64,000 nt of DNA, taken from Primulina eburnea. Lineage: Eukaryota > Streptophyta > Magnoliopsida > Lamiales > Gesneriaceae. This document shows positions 1 to 10,253 of the stretch, piece by piece. Under the pieces are notes generated by a model. It was not told where the DNA came from, made no database searches, and saw only the letters and a list, made by a program, of their open reading frames with translations. A program made the position numbers and the translations under genes. Positions within the stretch are counted from its first letter, which is position 1. Each line of letters opens with the position of its first letter. Location of the stretch: the NCBI RefSeq assembly GCF_022965805.1, contig NC_133103.1, positions 26,526,195-26,590,194 on the forward strand, written 5' to 3'.

Positions 1-480
1 AGAATTTGATCATATAATTCGTAAAGATAGATCTTCGTCCAATGAAATTATTTATTTTGCACTTTAATAATATATGAATTCGAAATTCCTTTATTTCTTT
101 CAAAGCAAAGGAAAAAAAACCATTTTTCTTCTTATTACAATAATAAAGAGGGTTTGAAATAAAAAAAAAAAAAATTAACCATCAGAGAAAAAATGGTAAA
201 ATAATAATGTAATAGACATTTAAGAAGACTTCAAGAAAAATAATTACTTGTCCCAACAAACATGAGAGTCAACCACGTGTCGTTATCTTTTATATACATG
301 TGGTTATTTTTAGGTAATTTTAAAATTTTCCACGTCACTGTATTCCAAGTAGAATGTTCATGAATATATTATTGATCTTTATATATATATATATCTTGTA
401 CTAGAGATTTTTACCAAATATTTATATTTAGTTAGATTTGAACTAGAAACTTTTATCAAATCTTTATATTTAGTTTGATG
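1..480. other. AT-rich intergenic sequence
   Basis: No supported gene. The stretch is AT-rich, with homopolymer A/T runs and a short TA run near 380-394. It ends in AATTA (481-485), the left copy of the target-site duplication of the next element. Confidence 0.7.
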
Positions 481-485
481 AATTA

Positions 486-1543
486 TGATACCCCCGTAAG
501 AGCCCGGGTCATGAATGACCCGGAATATCAAATGGATTCCCAAATCCGAGAGTCTGCAGGTGGATTCTTCTGGAGCCGGGCAGGCGCAAGTCCATGCTCT
601 ACTCTCCGGGCAGTCATAGGCCCGGGCTCTTGTATAAATCTCCAGGGAGGCATTCTACCCGGCCACCTCGATATGAGCACCGCACTCGAGTATACTAGCA
701 GAATAGGATGTGGGCGACTGTCCCATCTCTGACACCGTGCTGATGAGTTGACATGTCAGAATATAGGGTGTGCTCAGCCGTCCTACTATAATTAGTAGGT
801 AGCACGGAGAACGAGGGTGATGCCCCCAAGAGAACCCGGGCCCGGGTATGGACCCTGACCCGGAAGGTTCTCGAACTCGGGCAAGATCAGAACGGGGAAA
901 AGATATTGAAGTACAATTACCTTCAGTGACCTGGTGGGAAGGACGCCCGGGGAGTAATCAGCTAATATCCGGGGTAAAAACTTCCCGGCTCAAGAAACAC
1001 CTCAGAGGCACTCGGGTGGAAAACACCCGAGAAAAAGACGCATTCTCTCCTTGATCACCACGTCTTCCTGACATCGCGGAGCCTATTTTACCCCATTCCA
1101 TGACCAGGTCAACTCTTAGTACGTGTCCCACTACTTGACAACGTGGCCCATGACCCCGAATCATGGACCACTATCTGAATTCGGCGGGTAAGTCATCTAC
1201 CTGCCTCATCTATAAAGACCCCCCGTAAGTACTACAGAGGAGGTGACTCTTCTCTGAATACTCACAAGCACTCACAAATATTCTTACTTTCGAAGTTTTC
1301 CTTTGCGTACATCACTGACTTGAGCGTCGGAGTGGATACGCCGGAACAACTTCCGGCGCTCCCCTAACATTCTGTGGTTTCAGGGTTACTACTCAAATCA
1401 TCCCGGGCGTTGTCATTCAGGTGACAGGGAGCTCAACCACCCTGGGCCATCAGTAGCTCGTATTAACGTTCGCATATATATCTAAACACTCGACTTGGCA
1501 AATCGTCCACCCGGCTACCACCCGATTTGCCCGGTTGAAATCA
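486..1543 (+). repeat. 5' LTR of the non-autonomous Tat-like element
   Basis: 1058 bp, starting TGATACCCCC and ending GGTTGAAATCA just before the priming site. The 3' copy at 3391 is almost identical over the first 700 bp, but the last 380 bp differ at roughly thirty positions. GC-rich self-complementary words such as CCCGGGCCCGGG occur in U3. Confidence 0.9.
1211..1217 (+). promoter_or_regulatory. LTR TATA box
   Basis: TATAAAG lies about 725 bp into the 5' LTR, followed by a pyrimidine-rich and CA-rich leader. The same box is at 4317-4323 in the 3' LTR. Its place between U3 and the leader fits the Pol II start that defines the U3/R border. Confidence 0.6.
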
Positions 1544-1562
1544 TTGGCGCCGTCTGTGGGAA
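1544..1562 (+). other. Primer-binding site, TGGCGCC type
   Basis: TTGGCGCCGTCTGTGGGAA follows the 5' LTR directly. This form is typical of Tat/Ogre-type plant elements, generally attributed to an elongator tRNA (from memory), and differs from the TGGTATCAGAGC site of the other elements here. The Tat-like element at 48187 has a diverged version at the same place. Confidence 0.7.
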
Positions 1563-1601
1563 AGTGAGTTCAAGACGTAGATATGGTTTCCATTCAAAAA
1601 T

Positions 1602-1761
1602 AAGCCCAACTCTGCTTGGCAAACATACAAGTCCGACCTCACGCTCGGCACTCAGTAAGCCCAACTCTGCTTGGCAAACATACAAGTCCGACCTCACGCT
1701 CGGCACTCAGTAAGCCCAACTCTGCTTGGCAAACATACAAGTCCGACCAGCTCGGCACTCA
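1602..1761 (+). repeat. 55-bp tandem repeat, three copies
   Basis: The unit starting AAGCCCAACTCTGCTTGGCA begins at 1602, 1657 and 1712, an exact 55-bp period; the last copy is slightly shortened. It lies in the leader just after the priming site, where gag would normally begin. Confidence 0.9.
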
Positions 1762-1982
1762 GATTTTATGTGGGTTTTATATGAGCTCAAAGCTCAGCAG
1801 CTATCCCAGATGGGCATGGAAGAACATTTTCTATGCACTCATTAGCATACAGCTATATTAGTCAACTAATATAGCTCAACCAGAGAAGTTTCACACTACC
1901 AAAAATGAATTCGGATTCAGTATTTCCAGGTTAGTGATTTGGTTTTTAATAAAACTAATACAGCAGGAGAAACAAAATCTAT

Positions 1983-3150
1983 TTAGTCCAGGGATCCGTA
2001 CCCTGGCTCGAGGCTCCGTACCTCGACCATTTATGAAGGCCAGGGCTCCGCACCCTGGTTATCTATTAAGTCCAGGGATCCGTACCCTGGCTCGAGGCTC
2101 CGTACCTCGACCATTTATGAAGGCCAGGGCTCCGCACCCTGGTTATCTATTAAGTCCAGGGATCCGTACCCTGGCTCGGGGCTCCGTACCTCGACCATTT
2201 ATGAAGGCCAGGGCTCCGCACCCTGGTTATCTATTAAGTCCAGGGATCCGTACCCTGGCTCGGGGCTCCGCACCTCGATCATTCCCAAGTCCCGGGGACC
2301 CGTACCTCGGCCATATGTTAAGCCCAGGGTTCTCAAACCTGGCTCGGGGATCCGTACCTCGACCATTTATGAAGGCCAGGGCTCCGCACCCTGGTTATCT
2401 ATTAAGTCCAGGGATCCGTACCCTGGCTCGGAGCTCCGTACCTCGACCATTTATGAAGGCCAGGGCCCGCACCCTGGTTATCTACTAAGTCCAGGGATCT
2501 GTACCCTGGCTCGGGGCTCCGTACCTCGACCATTCATGAAGGCCCAGGCTCCGCGCCTTGGTTATTTATAAGCCCAGGGTTCTCAAACCTGGCTCGGGGC
2601 TTCGCACCTCGACCATTCCTAAGTCCCGGGACACGCTCCCCGGCCCAAGGCTCCGCGCCTTGGTTATTTATAAGCCCAGGGTTCTCAAACCTGGCTCGGG
2701 GCTCCGTACCTCGACCATTCATGAAGGCCCAGGCTCCGCGCCTTGGTTATTTATAAGCCCAGGGTTCTCAAACCTGGCTCGGGGCTCCGTACCTCGACCA
2801 TTTATGAAGGCCAGGGCCCGCACCCTGGTTATCTACTAAGTCCAGGGATCTGTACCCTGGCTCGGGGCTCCGTACCTCGACCATTCATGAAGGCCCAGGC
2901 TCCGCGCCTTGGTTATTTATAAGCCCAGGGTTCTCAAACCTGCCTCGGGGCTCCGCACCTCGACCATTCCTAAGTCCCGGGACACGCTCCCCGGCCCAAG
3001 GCTCCGCGCCTTGGTTATTTATAAGCCCAGGGTTCTCAAACCTGGCTCGGGGCTCCGTACCTCGACCATTCATGAAGGCCCAGGCTCCGCGCCTTGGTTA
3101 TTTATAAGCCCAGGGTTCTCAAACCTGGCTCGGAGCTCCGTACCTCGACC
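1983..3150 (+). repeat. Tandem array of hairpin-forming modules (about 28 bp; 84-bp higher unit)
   Basis: The first copies start at 1986, 2070, 2154 and 2238, an exact 84-bp period made of three modules of about 28 bp. Each module is a short inverted repeat around a 7-nt loop: CCAGGG-atccgta-CCCTGG, CGAGG-ctccgta-CCTCG and CCAGGG-ctccgca-CCCTGG. After about 2550 a variant unit adds CCAAGG-ctccgcg-CCTTGG and CCAGG-gttctcaaa-CCTGG. Many units have CGGGG opposite CCTCG, which in RNA still pairs through a G-U wobble. I estimate about forty modules. No protein is supported. Confidence 0.9.
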
Positions 3151-3300
3151 ATTCTTAAGTCTGGGAGATATGAGGCCCTGACATCTTATGCAAAGACCGG
3201 GAGGCACAAGGCCCCGGCATCTTATCTCAAGTCCATGAGACACGAGACTCCGGCATTTCATCTCATTTCTGGGAGACAGGAAGCCCCCGATGCTTTTATA
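3151..3300 (+). repeat. Short tandem repeats of the GGGAGGCAYGAGGCCC type
   Basis: Four degenerate copies of about 37 bp, each with a core like GGGAGGCACAAGGCCCCGG followed by CATCTTAT-like sequence. The same core recurs in the array at 54024-54290 of the coding Tat-like element, linking the two. Confidence 0.8.
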
Positions 3301-3390
3301 GAACAAGATTGATTATCTCTTTGGGAATCCAATCATGACTGATCGGGACAGCGAGTATGACTCTAGCCCGACTATCTAAGGGATGTGTGA

Positions 3391-4651
3391 TGATACCCCC
3401 GTAAGAGCCCGGGTCATGGATGACCCGGAATATCAAATGGATTCCCAAATCCGAGAGTCTGCAGGTGGATTCTTCTGGAGCCGGGCAGGCGCAAGTCCAT
3501 GCTCTACTCTCCGGGCAGTCATAGGCCCGGGCTCTTGTATAAATCTCCAGGGAGGCATTCTACCCGGCCACCTCGATATGAGCACCGCACTCGAGTATAC
3601 TAGCAGAATAGGATGTGGGCGACTGTCCCATCTCTGACACCGTGCTGATGAGTTGACATGTCAGAATATAGGGTGTGCTCAGCCGTCCTACTATAATTAG
3701 TAGGTAGCACGGAGAACGAGGGTGATGCCCCCAAGAGAACCCGGGCCCGGGTATGGACCCTGACCCGGAAGGTTCTCGAACTCGGGCAAGATCAGAACGG
3801 GGAAAAGATATTGAAGTACAATTACCTTCAGTGACCTGGTGGGAAGGACGCCCGGGGAGTAATCAGCTAATATCCGGGGTAAAAACTTCCCGGCTCAAGA
3901 AACACCTCAGAGGCACTCGGGTGGAAAACACCCGAGAAAAAGACGCATTCTCTCCTTGATCTGACCCGGAAGGTTCTCGAACTCGGGCAAGATCAGAACG
4001 GGGAAAAGATATTGAAGTACAATTACCTTCAGTGACCTGGTGGGAAGGACGCCCGGGGAGTAATCAGCTAATATCCGGGGTAAAAACTTCCCGGCTCAAG
4101 AAACACCTCAGAGGCACTCGGGTGGAAAACACCCGAGAAAAAGACGCATTCTCTCCTTGATCACCACGTCTTCCTGACATCGCGGAGCCTATTTTACCCC
4201 ATTCCATGACCAGGTCAACTCTTAGTACGTGTCCCACTACTTGACAACGTGGCCCATGACCCCGAATCATGGACCACTATCCGAATTCGGCGGGTAAGTC
4301 ATCTACCTGCCTCATCTATAAAGACCCCCCGTAAGTACTACAGAGGAGGTAACTCTTTTTGGAATACTCACAAGCACTCACAAATATTCTTACTCCCTCT
4401 AAGTTTTCCTTTGCGTACATTACTGACTTGAGCGTCGGAGTGGATATGCCGGAACAACTTCCGGCGCTTCCCTAACGTTCTGTGTTTTCAGGGTTATTAC
4501 TCAAATCATCCCGGGCACTGTCCTCCAGGTGACAGGGAACTCAACCACCCCGGACCATCAGTAACTTGCAAGAACATCCGCACATATATCCAAACACTTG
4601 ACTTGGCAAATCGCCCACCCGGCTATTACCCGATTTGCCAGGTTGACATCA
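3391..4651 (+). repeat. 3' LTR with internal 201-bp tandem duplication
   Basis: 1261 bp, starting TGATACCCCC and ending GGTTGACATCA, followed by the duplication AATTA. Relative to the 5' LTR it carries a direct duplication of 201 bp (3760-3960 repeated at 3961-4161). Without it, the lengths are 1060 and 1058 bp. The sequence before it (AAGGGATGTGTGA) is only a weak polypurine tract. Confidence 0.9.
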
Positions 4652-4656
4652 AATTA

Positions 4657-5092
4657 GAAGTTTAAATATTTCAGATTTATAATAAAAAAATTCATTGGTT
4701 TGTTTGTTTAATTAGTCTCAAATTAATTTCAAAGAGCAGGCAATTAATTTTTGAGTCATTTGGTTTGATAAAATCCATATCAATATGAAATCATTTCAAA
4801 TTTTCAATCAAATATCCCATCAAATCCAAACCTTCCATCCAAATGTAACCGCAATGTATTCAAATACATAATAAGGTTAAATTATTTTTGTTACTTAATT
4901 AAGTAGTACTCCTTTTATAATTTTGATAAAAAAAGTATTTACTAAAGTTTCACTGAGGGTCATTAGATGGTGAGTTTGGGTGTAGTTTCAGAATACGTAG
5001 GAATCAATACATTGCAGTCAAAGATTCACCGTTCTCCTATGGATGAACATATTATATGTGATTTGATGAGTTAATAATGCAAGGAGTCTCTG
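4657..5092 (+). other. AT-rich sequence ending in left part of an old copia LTR
   Basis: No gene. From about 4957 to 5092 the sequence matches, with many changes, 44918-45024 inside the copia LTR at 44379. The match resumes at 16032 after the SIRE-like element, with CTCTG duplicated on both sides. The stretch before 4957 is AT-rich and not recognised. Confidence 0.65.
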
Positions 5093-6480
5093 TGTTGCAA
5101 CATTTCATGCTCTCAATTTTGATTTTGATGTTAATAAAACTTGTTTGTTTGTTTCTAATGAGTTTATCTAATTGCGCAGAAACTGAAACTGATCAGGCTT
5201 CTAACTGATCAGTTACCAAGCTTAACTGAAGCTATCGAGACGTAAACTGAAAGTGCCAACTGATTGATCGAACTGAACCAGTACAATTGAAGTATCAAGA
5301 GCAGTTCAACTGATTGTCCAGTTGAGAGGTGGTTCAGCAGAAGACCTTCAGAAGCCCGGCCAGCTGATGAAGTGTTCAACTGATGGAGAGCTCAACTGAC
5401 CAGTTCAACTGAATCAGTGAAATCAGTTCAGCTGACGTGTCAACTGATTTCACCTTACCAGTTCAAAACATCAGTTAGAAGCGAATCATTTTGTAGATAC
5501 GACGAGCTTAATCCAGCTGTGCACAAAGGTATAAAAGCTATGGTACGATCAAGGTAAAATAAGAGACTTTGCAGCAGCACTTAAAGCCAATTGTTCCAGA
5601 TATCTATTTGGGGAAACAAATTCAAACTGCAACGGATTCTTTCACTGACTCTCACTGTACGTTCAGCCAAAATGCCTATAAATAGAAGATGAAGATCAGT
5701 GAAGATAGAAATGATGATACACACGTGATATATACGTTATATACATAGAGTGTGTTCATCAGAAAGAAGGAGGGCACACATAATGCTTATCAGCTTTGAA
5801 GAAGCAATCAACCCAGAGAGAACACTTCAACGTATCTTCAGCTTAAATTAGAAGCATATTTCCCCCAGTGTGTGAAAACACCTTTCGGGTAATTTTCAGA
5901 GATCAGTTCTCACACACACACCACCACTCAAATCCTGTTTTGCACACATACGTAAAAAATGTTTATGTAGTCTTTGACACACAGACGTTAAACAAATGTT
6001 GACTTGAAGGTGCTGCCTTTAGTCTAGTCTAGGAGTTTAGTTAGGCAGTGGGTAAGTCCTAAGCTAGGTGGCTTATTACACTTGATGTAATTAATCAAAG
6101 TCTTCTAGTGGATCCTACCCGAGGTGGTAGAAGGGGTGACATAGGAGAAATTGATGTCTCCAAACATCCTTAAACATATCTTGTGTTATTTCTATTGAAC
6201 TGCTTGTTTTTGTTCTTAACTGATTTGATCAGTCTAACTGATATCAGTTCAGTTCTATCCATAACTGAACTTATGTAAGCCAGCACTAATCCCATGTAAT
6301 TTTCAGTTATTCAGTAGCACATGATATATAAAATATATCAGTATTTCTTAACGAATGATTATTTCCTATATTTTTCGCTTGATTTTATTTCAAACTCGAT
6401 CTAATTCATCTGTGTAAAAATTCTTAGAACACGAGCTATTGCAGCTCATCATGTTTTTAGAGGATTTTCCCGATCCCACA
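5093..6480 (+). repeat. 5' LTR of SIRE-like element
   Basis: 1388 bp, ending CGATCCCACA just before the priming site. The part before the TATA box (5170-5500) is crowded with AACTGA/TCAGTT words, many within CAACTG. The 3' copy, with its insertion removed, is about 1392 bp. Confidence 0.9.
5676..5685 (+). promoter_or_regulatory. TATA box of SIRE-like LTR, with upstream AACTGA-rich U3
   Basis: CTATAAATAG occurs here and at 8078-8087 in the 3' LTR. More than ten AACTGA or TCAGTT words lie in the 500 bp upstream. CAACTG fits the plant MYB core YAACKG, so MYB control is possible; that is inference from the motif only. Confidence 0.6.
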
Positions 6481-6481
6481 A

Positions 6482-6494
6482 TTGGTATCAGAGC
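6482..6494 (+). other. Primer-binding site, initiator tRNA-Met type
   Basis: TTGGTATCAGAGC follows the 5' LTR after one base, the usual copia priming site. Confidence 0.85.
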
Positions 6495-7486
6495 TAGCTG
6501 TTCTAAGAAGGAAATTTGAAAACTAATATTTCTTTTAAAATGGTTTTCAAAACCCTCTGATAATATTTTATTGGTTTGCTATGGTATTTTATTGTTTAGC
6601 TGTTTGCAGGATTTTTTAGTTCAACTGACAACAGAATAGCTAAATTGATTTGTAAACAAGATTTCAGTTGCCAGCTTATCAGTTCAACTGACCAACAGAC
6701 GAAACCTAACTACCAGCTGAAACTGATGAGTTAAGTGGAGCTTAATCATCAGAAGTGTCGCCGCTTCATTGCCATATCAGATCCTAGTTGTTTATCATTG
6801 CGGTTCAGCATCAGTTGAGTCCAGTTTGCATCAATAAGACCAGTTAGCTAGAAAAGAGATCAAGTCCAAGGCAATTAGCTGCTCTTATGGTAAAAGAAAC
6901 TCAAAATCGATGCAGAATTCCAAGAATTCTAGGCGACCAATTGTTGGTACACCCTGCTCTATTTTATATAAACTGACTAATACTTGATGTTATTTGATAT
7001 CTGCTAAGCGTAGTTGCAATTCCATTACATAAGATGGTGTTCTTTATATTAATACATGGGACGCGTAATGGATTAAATTAACATCATATGTATCCAGTTA
7101 GTTTGCATATAACTGAACTGATTTTTTCCAGTTTATACGTTGCCTTAACTGCTTGAGTGTTTATTGCTTAAACTTGTTTTTAAAATCGCGCAACGACTTT
7201 ATTTTTGAGGGAGAGTTTTTGATTCAATTATTGAGGGGGAGCTATTTTTTAAAACTAATTTTTAAATTTTCTATTCCTCGAACTGAAAAATTGTTATCAA
7301 ATCGTTTTATTCAGTTATTGAGGGGGAACTTTTCTTTCTGCTATCCCTCGAACTGAAAGTTCTTTTATTTGTTTAATGCTTTTAAATGTTTTTTTTTCTC
7401 ACATAGGGGGAGAATTATTAACTGTTTAAATTTATTTTAAATCACTTTAACTGTTCAAGTTTTGTTATCATCAAAAAGGGGGAGAT
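6495..7486 (+). other. Gene-less interior with several polypurine tracts
   Basis: About 1 kb without a credible gene. Several GA/G-rich tracts occur: TTGAGGGAGAG near 7204, TTGAGGGGGAGC near 7230, TTGAGGGGGAAC near 7318, a GGGGGAGAA near 7405, and the terminal AAAAAGGGGGAGAT (7473-7486) that primes plus-strand synthesis. Multiple tracts before the 3' LTR are a known habit of SIRE-type elements. The 67-codon reading frame at 7153-7356 overlaps these tracts and is not taken as a gene. Confidence 0.7.
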
Positions 7487-8402
7487 TGTTGGAACATTTC
7501 ATGCTCTCAATCTTGATTTTGATGTTAACAAAACTTGTTTTTTGTTTCTAATGAGTTTACCTAAGTTCGCAGAAACTGAAACTGATTAGGCTTCGAACTG
7601 ATAAGTTACCAAACTTAAACTGAAGATATCGAGAGGTAAACTGAAATACCAACTGATTGATCAAACTGAACCAGTACAACTGAAGTATCAAGAGCAGTTC
7701 AACTGATTGTCAAGTTGATAGCTTGTTCAGAAGAAAACCTTCAGAAGCCCGGCCAGCTGATGAATTGTTCAACTGACCAGTTCAACTGAATCAGTGAAAT
7801 CAGTTCAGCTGACAATTCAACTGATTTCACCTCACCAGTTCAAGACCAGTTCAACTGACCAGGTCAAAACTTCAGTTAGGAGCGAACCAGTTTGCGGATA
7901 CGACAAGATTAATCCAGCTGTGCACAAAGGTACAAAAGCTATTGTACGATAAAGGTAAAATAAGATACGTTTAAGCAGCGTTTAAAGCCAATTGTTCCAG
8001 ATATGTATTTGGGGAAACAAATTCAAACTGCAACGGATTATTTCACTGAGTCTCACTGTACATTCTGCCAAAACGCCTATAAATAGAAGATGAAGATTAG
8101 TGAAGATAGAGATGATGATACACATATGATATACACATTATATATACATAGAGTGTGTTCATCAGAAAGAAGGAGGGCACGCATAATGCTTACCAGCTTT
8201 GAAGAAGCAATCAGCCCAGAGAGAAAATTTCAACGTGTTATCAGCTTAGATTAGAAGCCTATTTCCCTCAGTGTGTGAGAACACCTTTCGGGTAGTTTTC
8301 AGAGATCAGTTCTCATACACACACCACCACTAAAATCCCGTCTTGCACATAGACGTAAAAAATGTGTATGTAGTCTTTGACACACAGGCGTTAAACAAGT
8401 GT
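7487..8402 (+). repeat. 3' LTR of SIRE-like element, first part
   Basis: Aligns with 5093 onward of the 5' LTR and includes the TATA box at 8078-8087. It is broken at 8402 by the chromovirus; AGTGT (8398-8402) is repeated at 15551-15555, where the LTR continues. Confidence 0.9.
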
Positions 8403-9662
8403 TGTAGTGACCCGTTCCAGAATCACCTACTAATCAGAACTTAAGCATAAAAAATTTATATTTAAAACTGAATCAGGTAAACAGCGGAATAAGTAATACA
8501 ACCCAATCGAAACTGTAAGTACAAAAATACTTAAACAACCAGATCGAACTAAATCCAAGAATAAATACCAACAACTACAAATCAACCTCTGCCAGCTCCC
8601 TGTCCACTCCCTCCTGGACCGTCCAACCTGAGACCTGCCCCATCGAATAGGGTGTCCAAAACAGAGATAAACCGAGGACGTGAGCATAAAACGCTCAGCA
8701 CCGAAAGCATGAGTACACAAGACTATGACATGCATGTATGCAAAATGTACTGGATACCAGGATCTGGGTATAAAGAAATACTGCTCAGGCAAATGACGTC
8801 AAGGTATGTAGCACTCTGCGCCGTCGCACCAGGAGGTGGCTCCCATACCAAAATAAACCTGTGGATATACCGGTGACCTGACCACCGTCGGCCAACGGGG
8901 TCCAACCATCCACAACAAACGAGGGCTGAGCACCCTCTCAACAGGCTATCTCAAAGATAATCAGGCTCAACATGATTATGCAAATGCCGCATAATAAACC
9001 ATGCATCATATGACAGATAATAATGCATCATATAAACATGCAACACATAGTAAAGCATACTCAATCCTGCTATCTCGGATAGTACTTTCGTACCTCAAAT
9101 CAGTAGATCCTAGCAATCAGCCCTAGAATCAAGTCCGCGTCCGTAGTCAGCCCACTGATGCCGCTAGCTCCCAACTAGAGCACAGCTCCGCTACAAAACC
9201 AGTAGCTCCTCGCTAGTGCCTAAACCTCGGGAAAAGACTAGAAACCTATCAGAAACGACTAAAACGCTCTGGAACACTCGGAATTGGCGAGGGAATAGTG
9301 AAGCCTCGCGCCTCTATTTATAGACAACGATCGGACGATCCGATCCACTTCGGACGATCCGAACCACTTCGGATGATCCGAACCCTGTACACTTCGGACC
9401 TTCCGAACCCTTATCAGACGATCCGAACTCTGCATGTCTTCCACGTGTCCAGACACCTGTCTTCGGACGATCCGAACCCTGATCGGACGATCCGAACTCT
9501 GCATGTCTTCCACGTGTCCAGACACCTGTCTTCGGACGATCCGAACCCTGATCGGACGATCCGAACCCTGATCGGACGATCCGAACCCACTTCGGTCTTT
9601 CCGATCTCACCGACATAGAATTTATCCAATAATTAACTCAAATTAGGTATCGGGATACTACA
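8403..9662 (-). repeat. 3' LTR of the chromovirus
   Basis: 1260 bp, reading TGTAGTATCCC to GGTCACTACA on the minus strand. It holds the palindrome cluster and TATA box described separately. Reading frames here are mirrored in the other LTR and are not genes. Confidence 0.95.
9314..9604 (-). promoter_or_regulatory. U3 promoter: TATA box with TCGGACGATCCGA palindrome cluster
   Basis: On the minus strand CTATAAATAG (9314-9323) lies directly downstream of a cluster at 9329-9604. I see about seven exact copies of TCGGACGATCCGA (5-bp arms TCGGA/TCCGA around CGA) plus variants such as TCGGATGATCCGA, TCAGACGATCCGA and TCGGACCTTCCGA. A longer block containing CCACGTGTCC is repeated twice within it. 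The layout resembles an upstream activating region bound by a dimeric protein (inference). Confidence 0.6.
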
Positions 9663-9680
9663 TTCTTCCCCCCTAAAAAG
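9663..9680 (-). other. Polypurine tract
   Basis: The plus strand reads TTCTTCCCCCCTAAAAAG right after the LTR, so the minus strand gives a purine run ending at the 3' LTR start. This is the expected plus-strand primer. Confidence 0.8.
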
Positions 9681-9800
9681 GATTTCGTCCGCGAAATCAA
9701 GTCTGAAGAATGACAATTCTGAACAACAATACATTCAACTTAAGAATGAATTACAATTGAAAGTACAACTGAAATTACAATCATAACTGAAGTACTACAA

Positions 9801-10253
9801 CTAGAACAACTCTGGATGCTCTGACCGCATGCGACTCTCTAGTTCCCAAGTAGCTTCTTCAGTACCTCGGCGCTGCCACTGCACTAAGACAAGAGGAATA
9901 GTCTTATTCCGCAGTACCTTATCCTTCCGGTCTAAGATCGAAATCGGTCTTTCCACAAATGACAAATCCGGATTCAGCTGAACTTCTGTCGGATGCAAAA
10001 CATGAGACTCATCCGCTACGTATCGTCTCAACAAGGACACATGAAACACATTGTGAACACTAGACAGATACGGTGGCAAAGCTAATCTGTAGGCCAAATC
10101 TCCCACACATTCTAAGATCTCAAAAGGACCAATGAATCTTGGAGATAGCTTACCTTTGAGTCCAAATCTCAGAATCCTCCGAAAAGGTGATACTTTGAGA
10201 AACACTTTCTCGCCTGCATCAAAATGAAGAGGTCTGCGCTTGGTGTTCGCTTA
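9801..10253 (-). pseudogene. Integrase C-terminal and chromodomain-like tail, after an in-frame stop
   Basis: This continues the pol frame beyond a TAA at 10251-10253, where related elements have a tyrosine codon (RQA-YAN context). It includes the conserved stretch GKLSPRFIGPFEILE, the HNVFHVSLLRRY motif, and a tail with VLVQW and EEATWE that resembles the chromodomain of plant chromoviruses. The chromodomain is thought to steer integration to heterochromatin. The frame is otherwise open to the stop at 9801. Confidence 0.8.

Larger units (their letters stand above)
486..4651 (+). mobile_element. Non-autonomous Tat-like LTR retrotransposon with hairpin-array interior
   Basis: Two LTRs (486-1543 and 3391-4651) begin TGATACC and end in CA, and are flanked by identical 5-bp duplications AATTA (481-485 and 4652-4656), so both ends of the insertion are present. 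The 1.85-kb interior has a primer-binding site but no gag, protease, RT or integrase. It is filled by three kinds of tandem repeat. The LTR start, the block CACTGACTTGAGCGTCGG and the priming site resemble the coding Tat-like element at 48187, so an element of that kind may supply its enzymes (inference). Reading frames through it, including a 184-codon one made of 28-residue repeats, follow from an 84-bp repeat and the LTRs and are not taken as genes. Confidence 0.9.

Noticed and set aside
475..732. 85-codon frame, repeated almost identically at 3383-3637
   Set aside because: Both lie in the two LTRs of one element; the identity comes from the LTR pair and there is no protein signature.
1934..2488. 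184-codon frame with 28-residue repeats
   Set aside because: It stays open because the DNA repeat is 84 bp, a multiple of three. The other arrays in the same element also give frames on both strands. No domain is recognisable.
7153..7356. 67-codon frame in the SIRE-like interior
   Set aside because: It overlaps the row of polypurine tracts and has no gag or pol similarity.
8652..8876. 74-codon frame found again at 14540-14764
   Set aside because: LTR sequence of the chromovirus; present in both LTRs.
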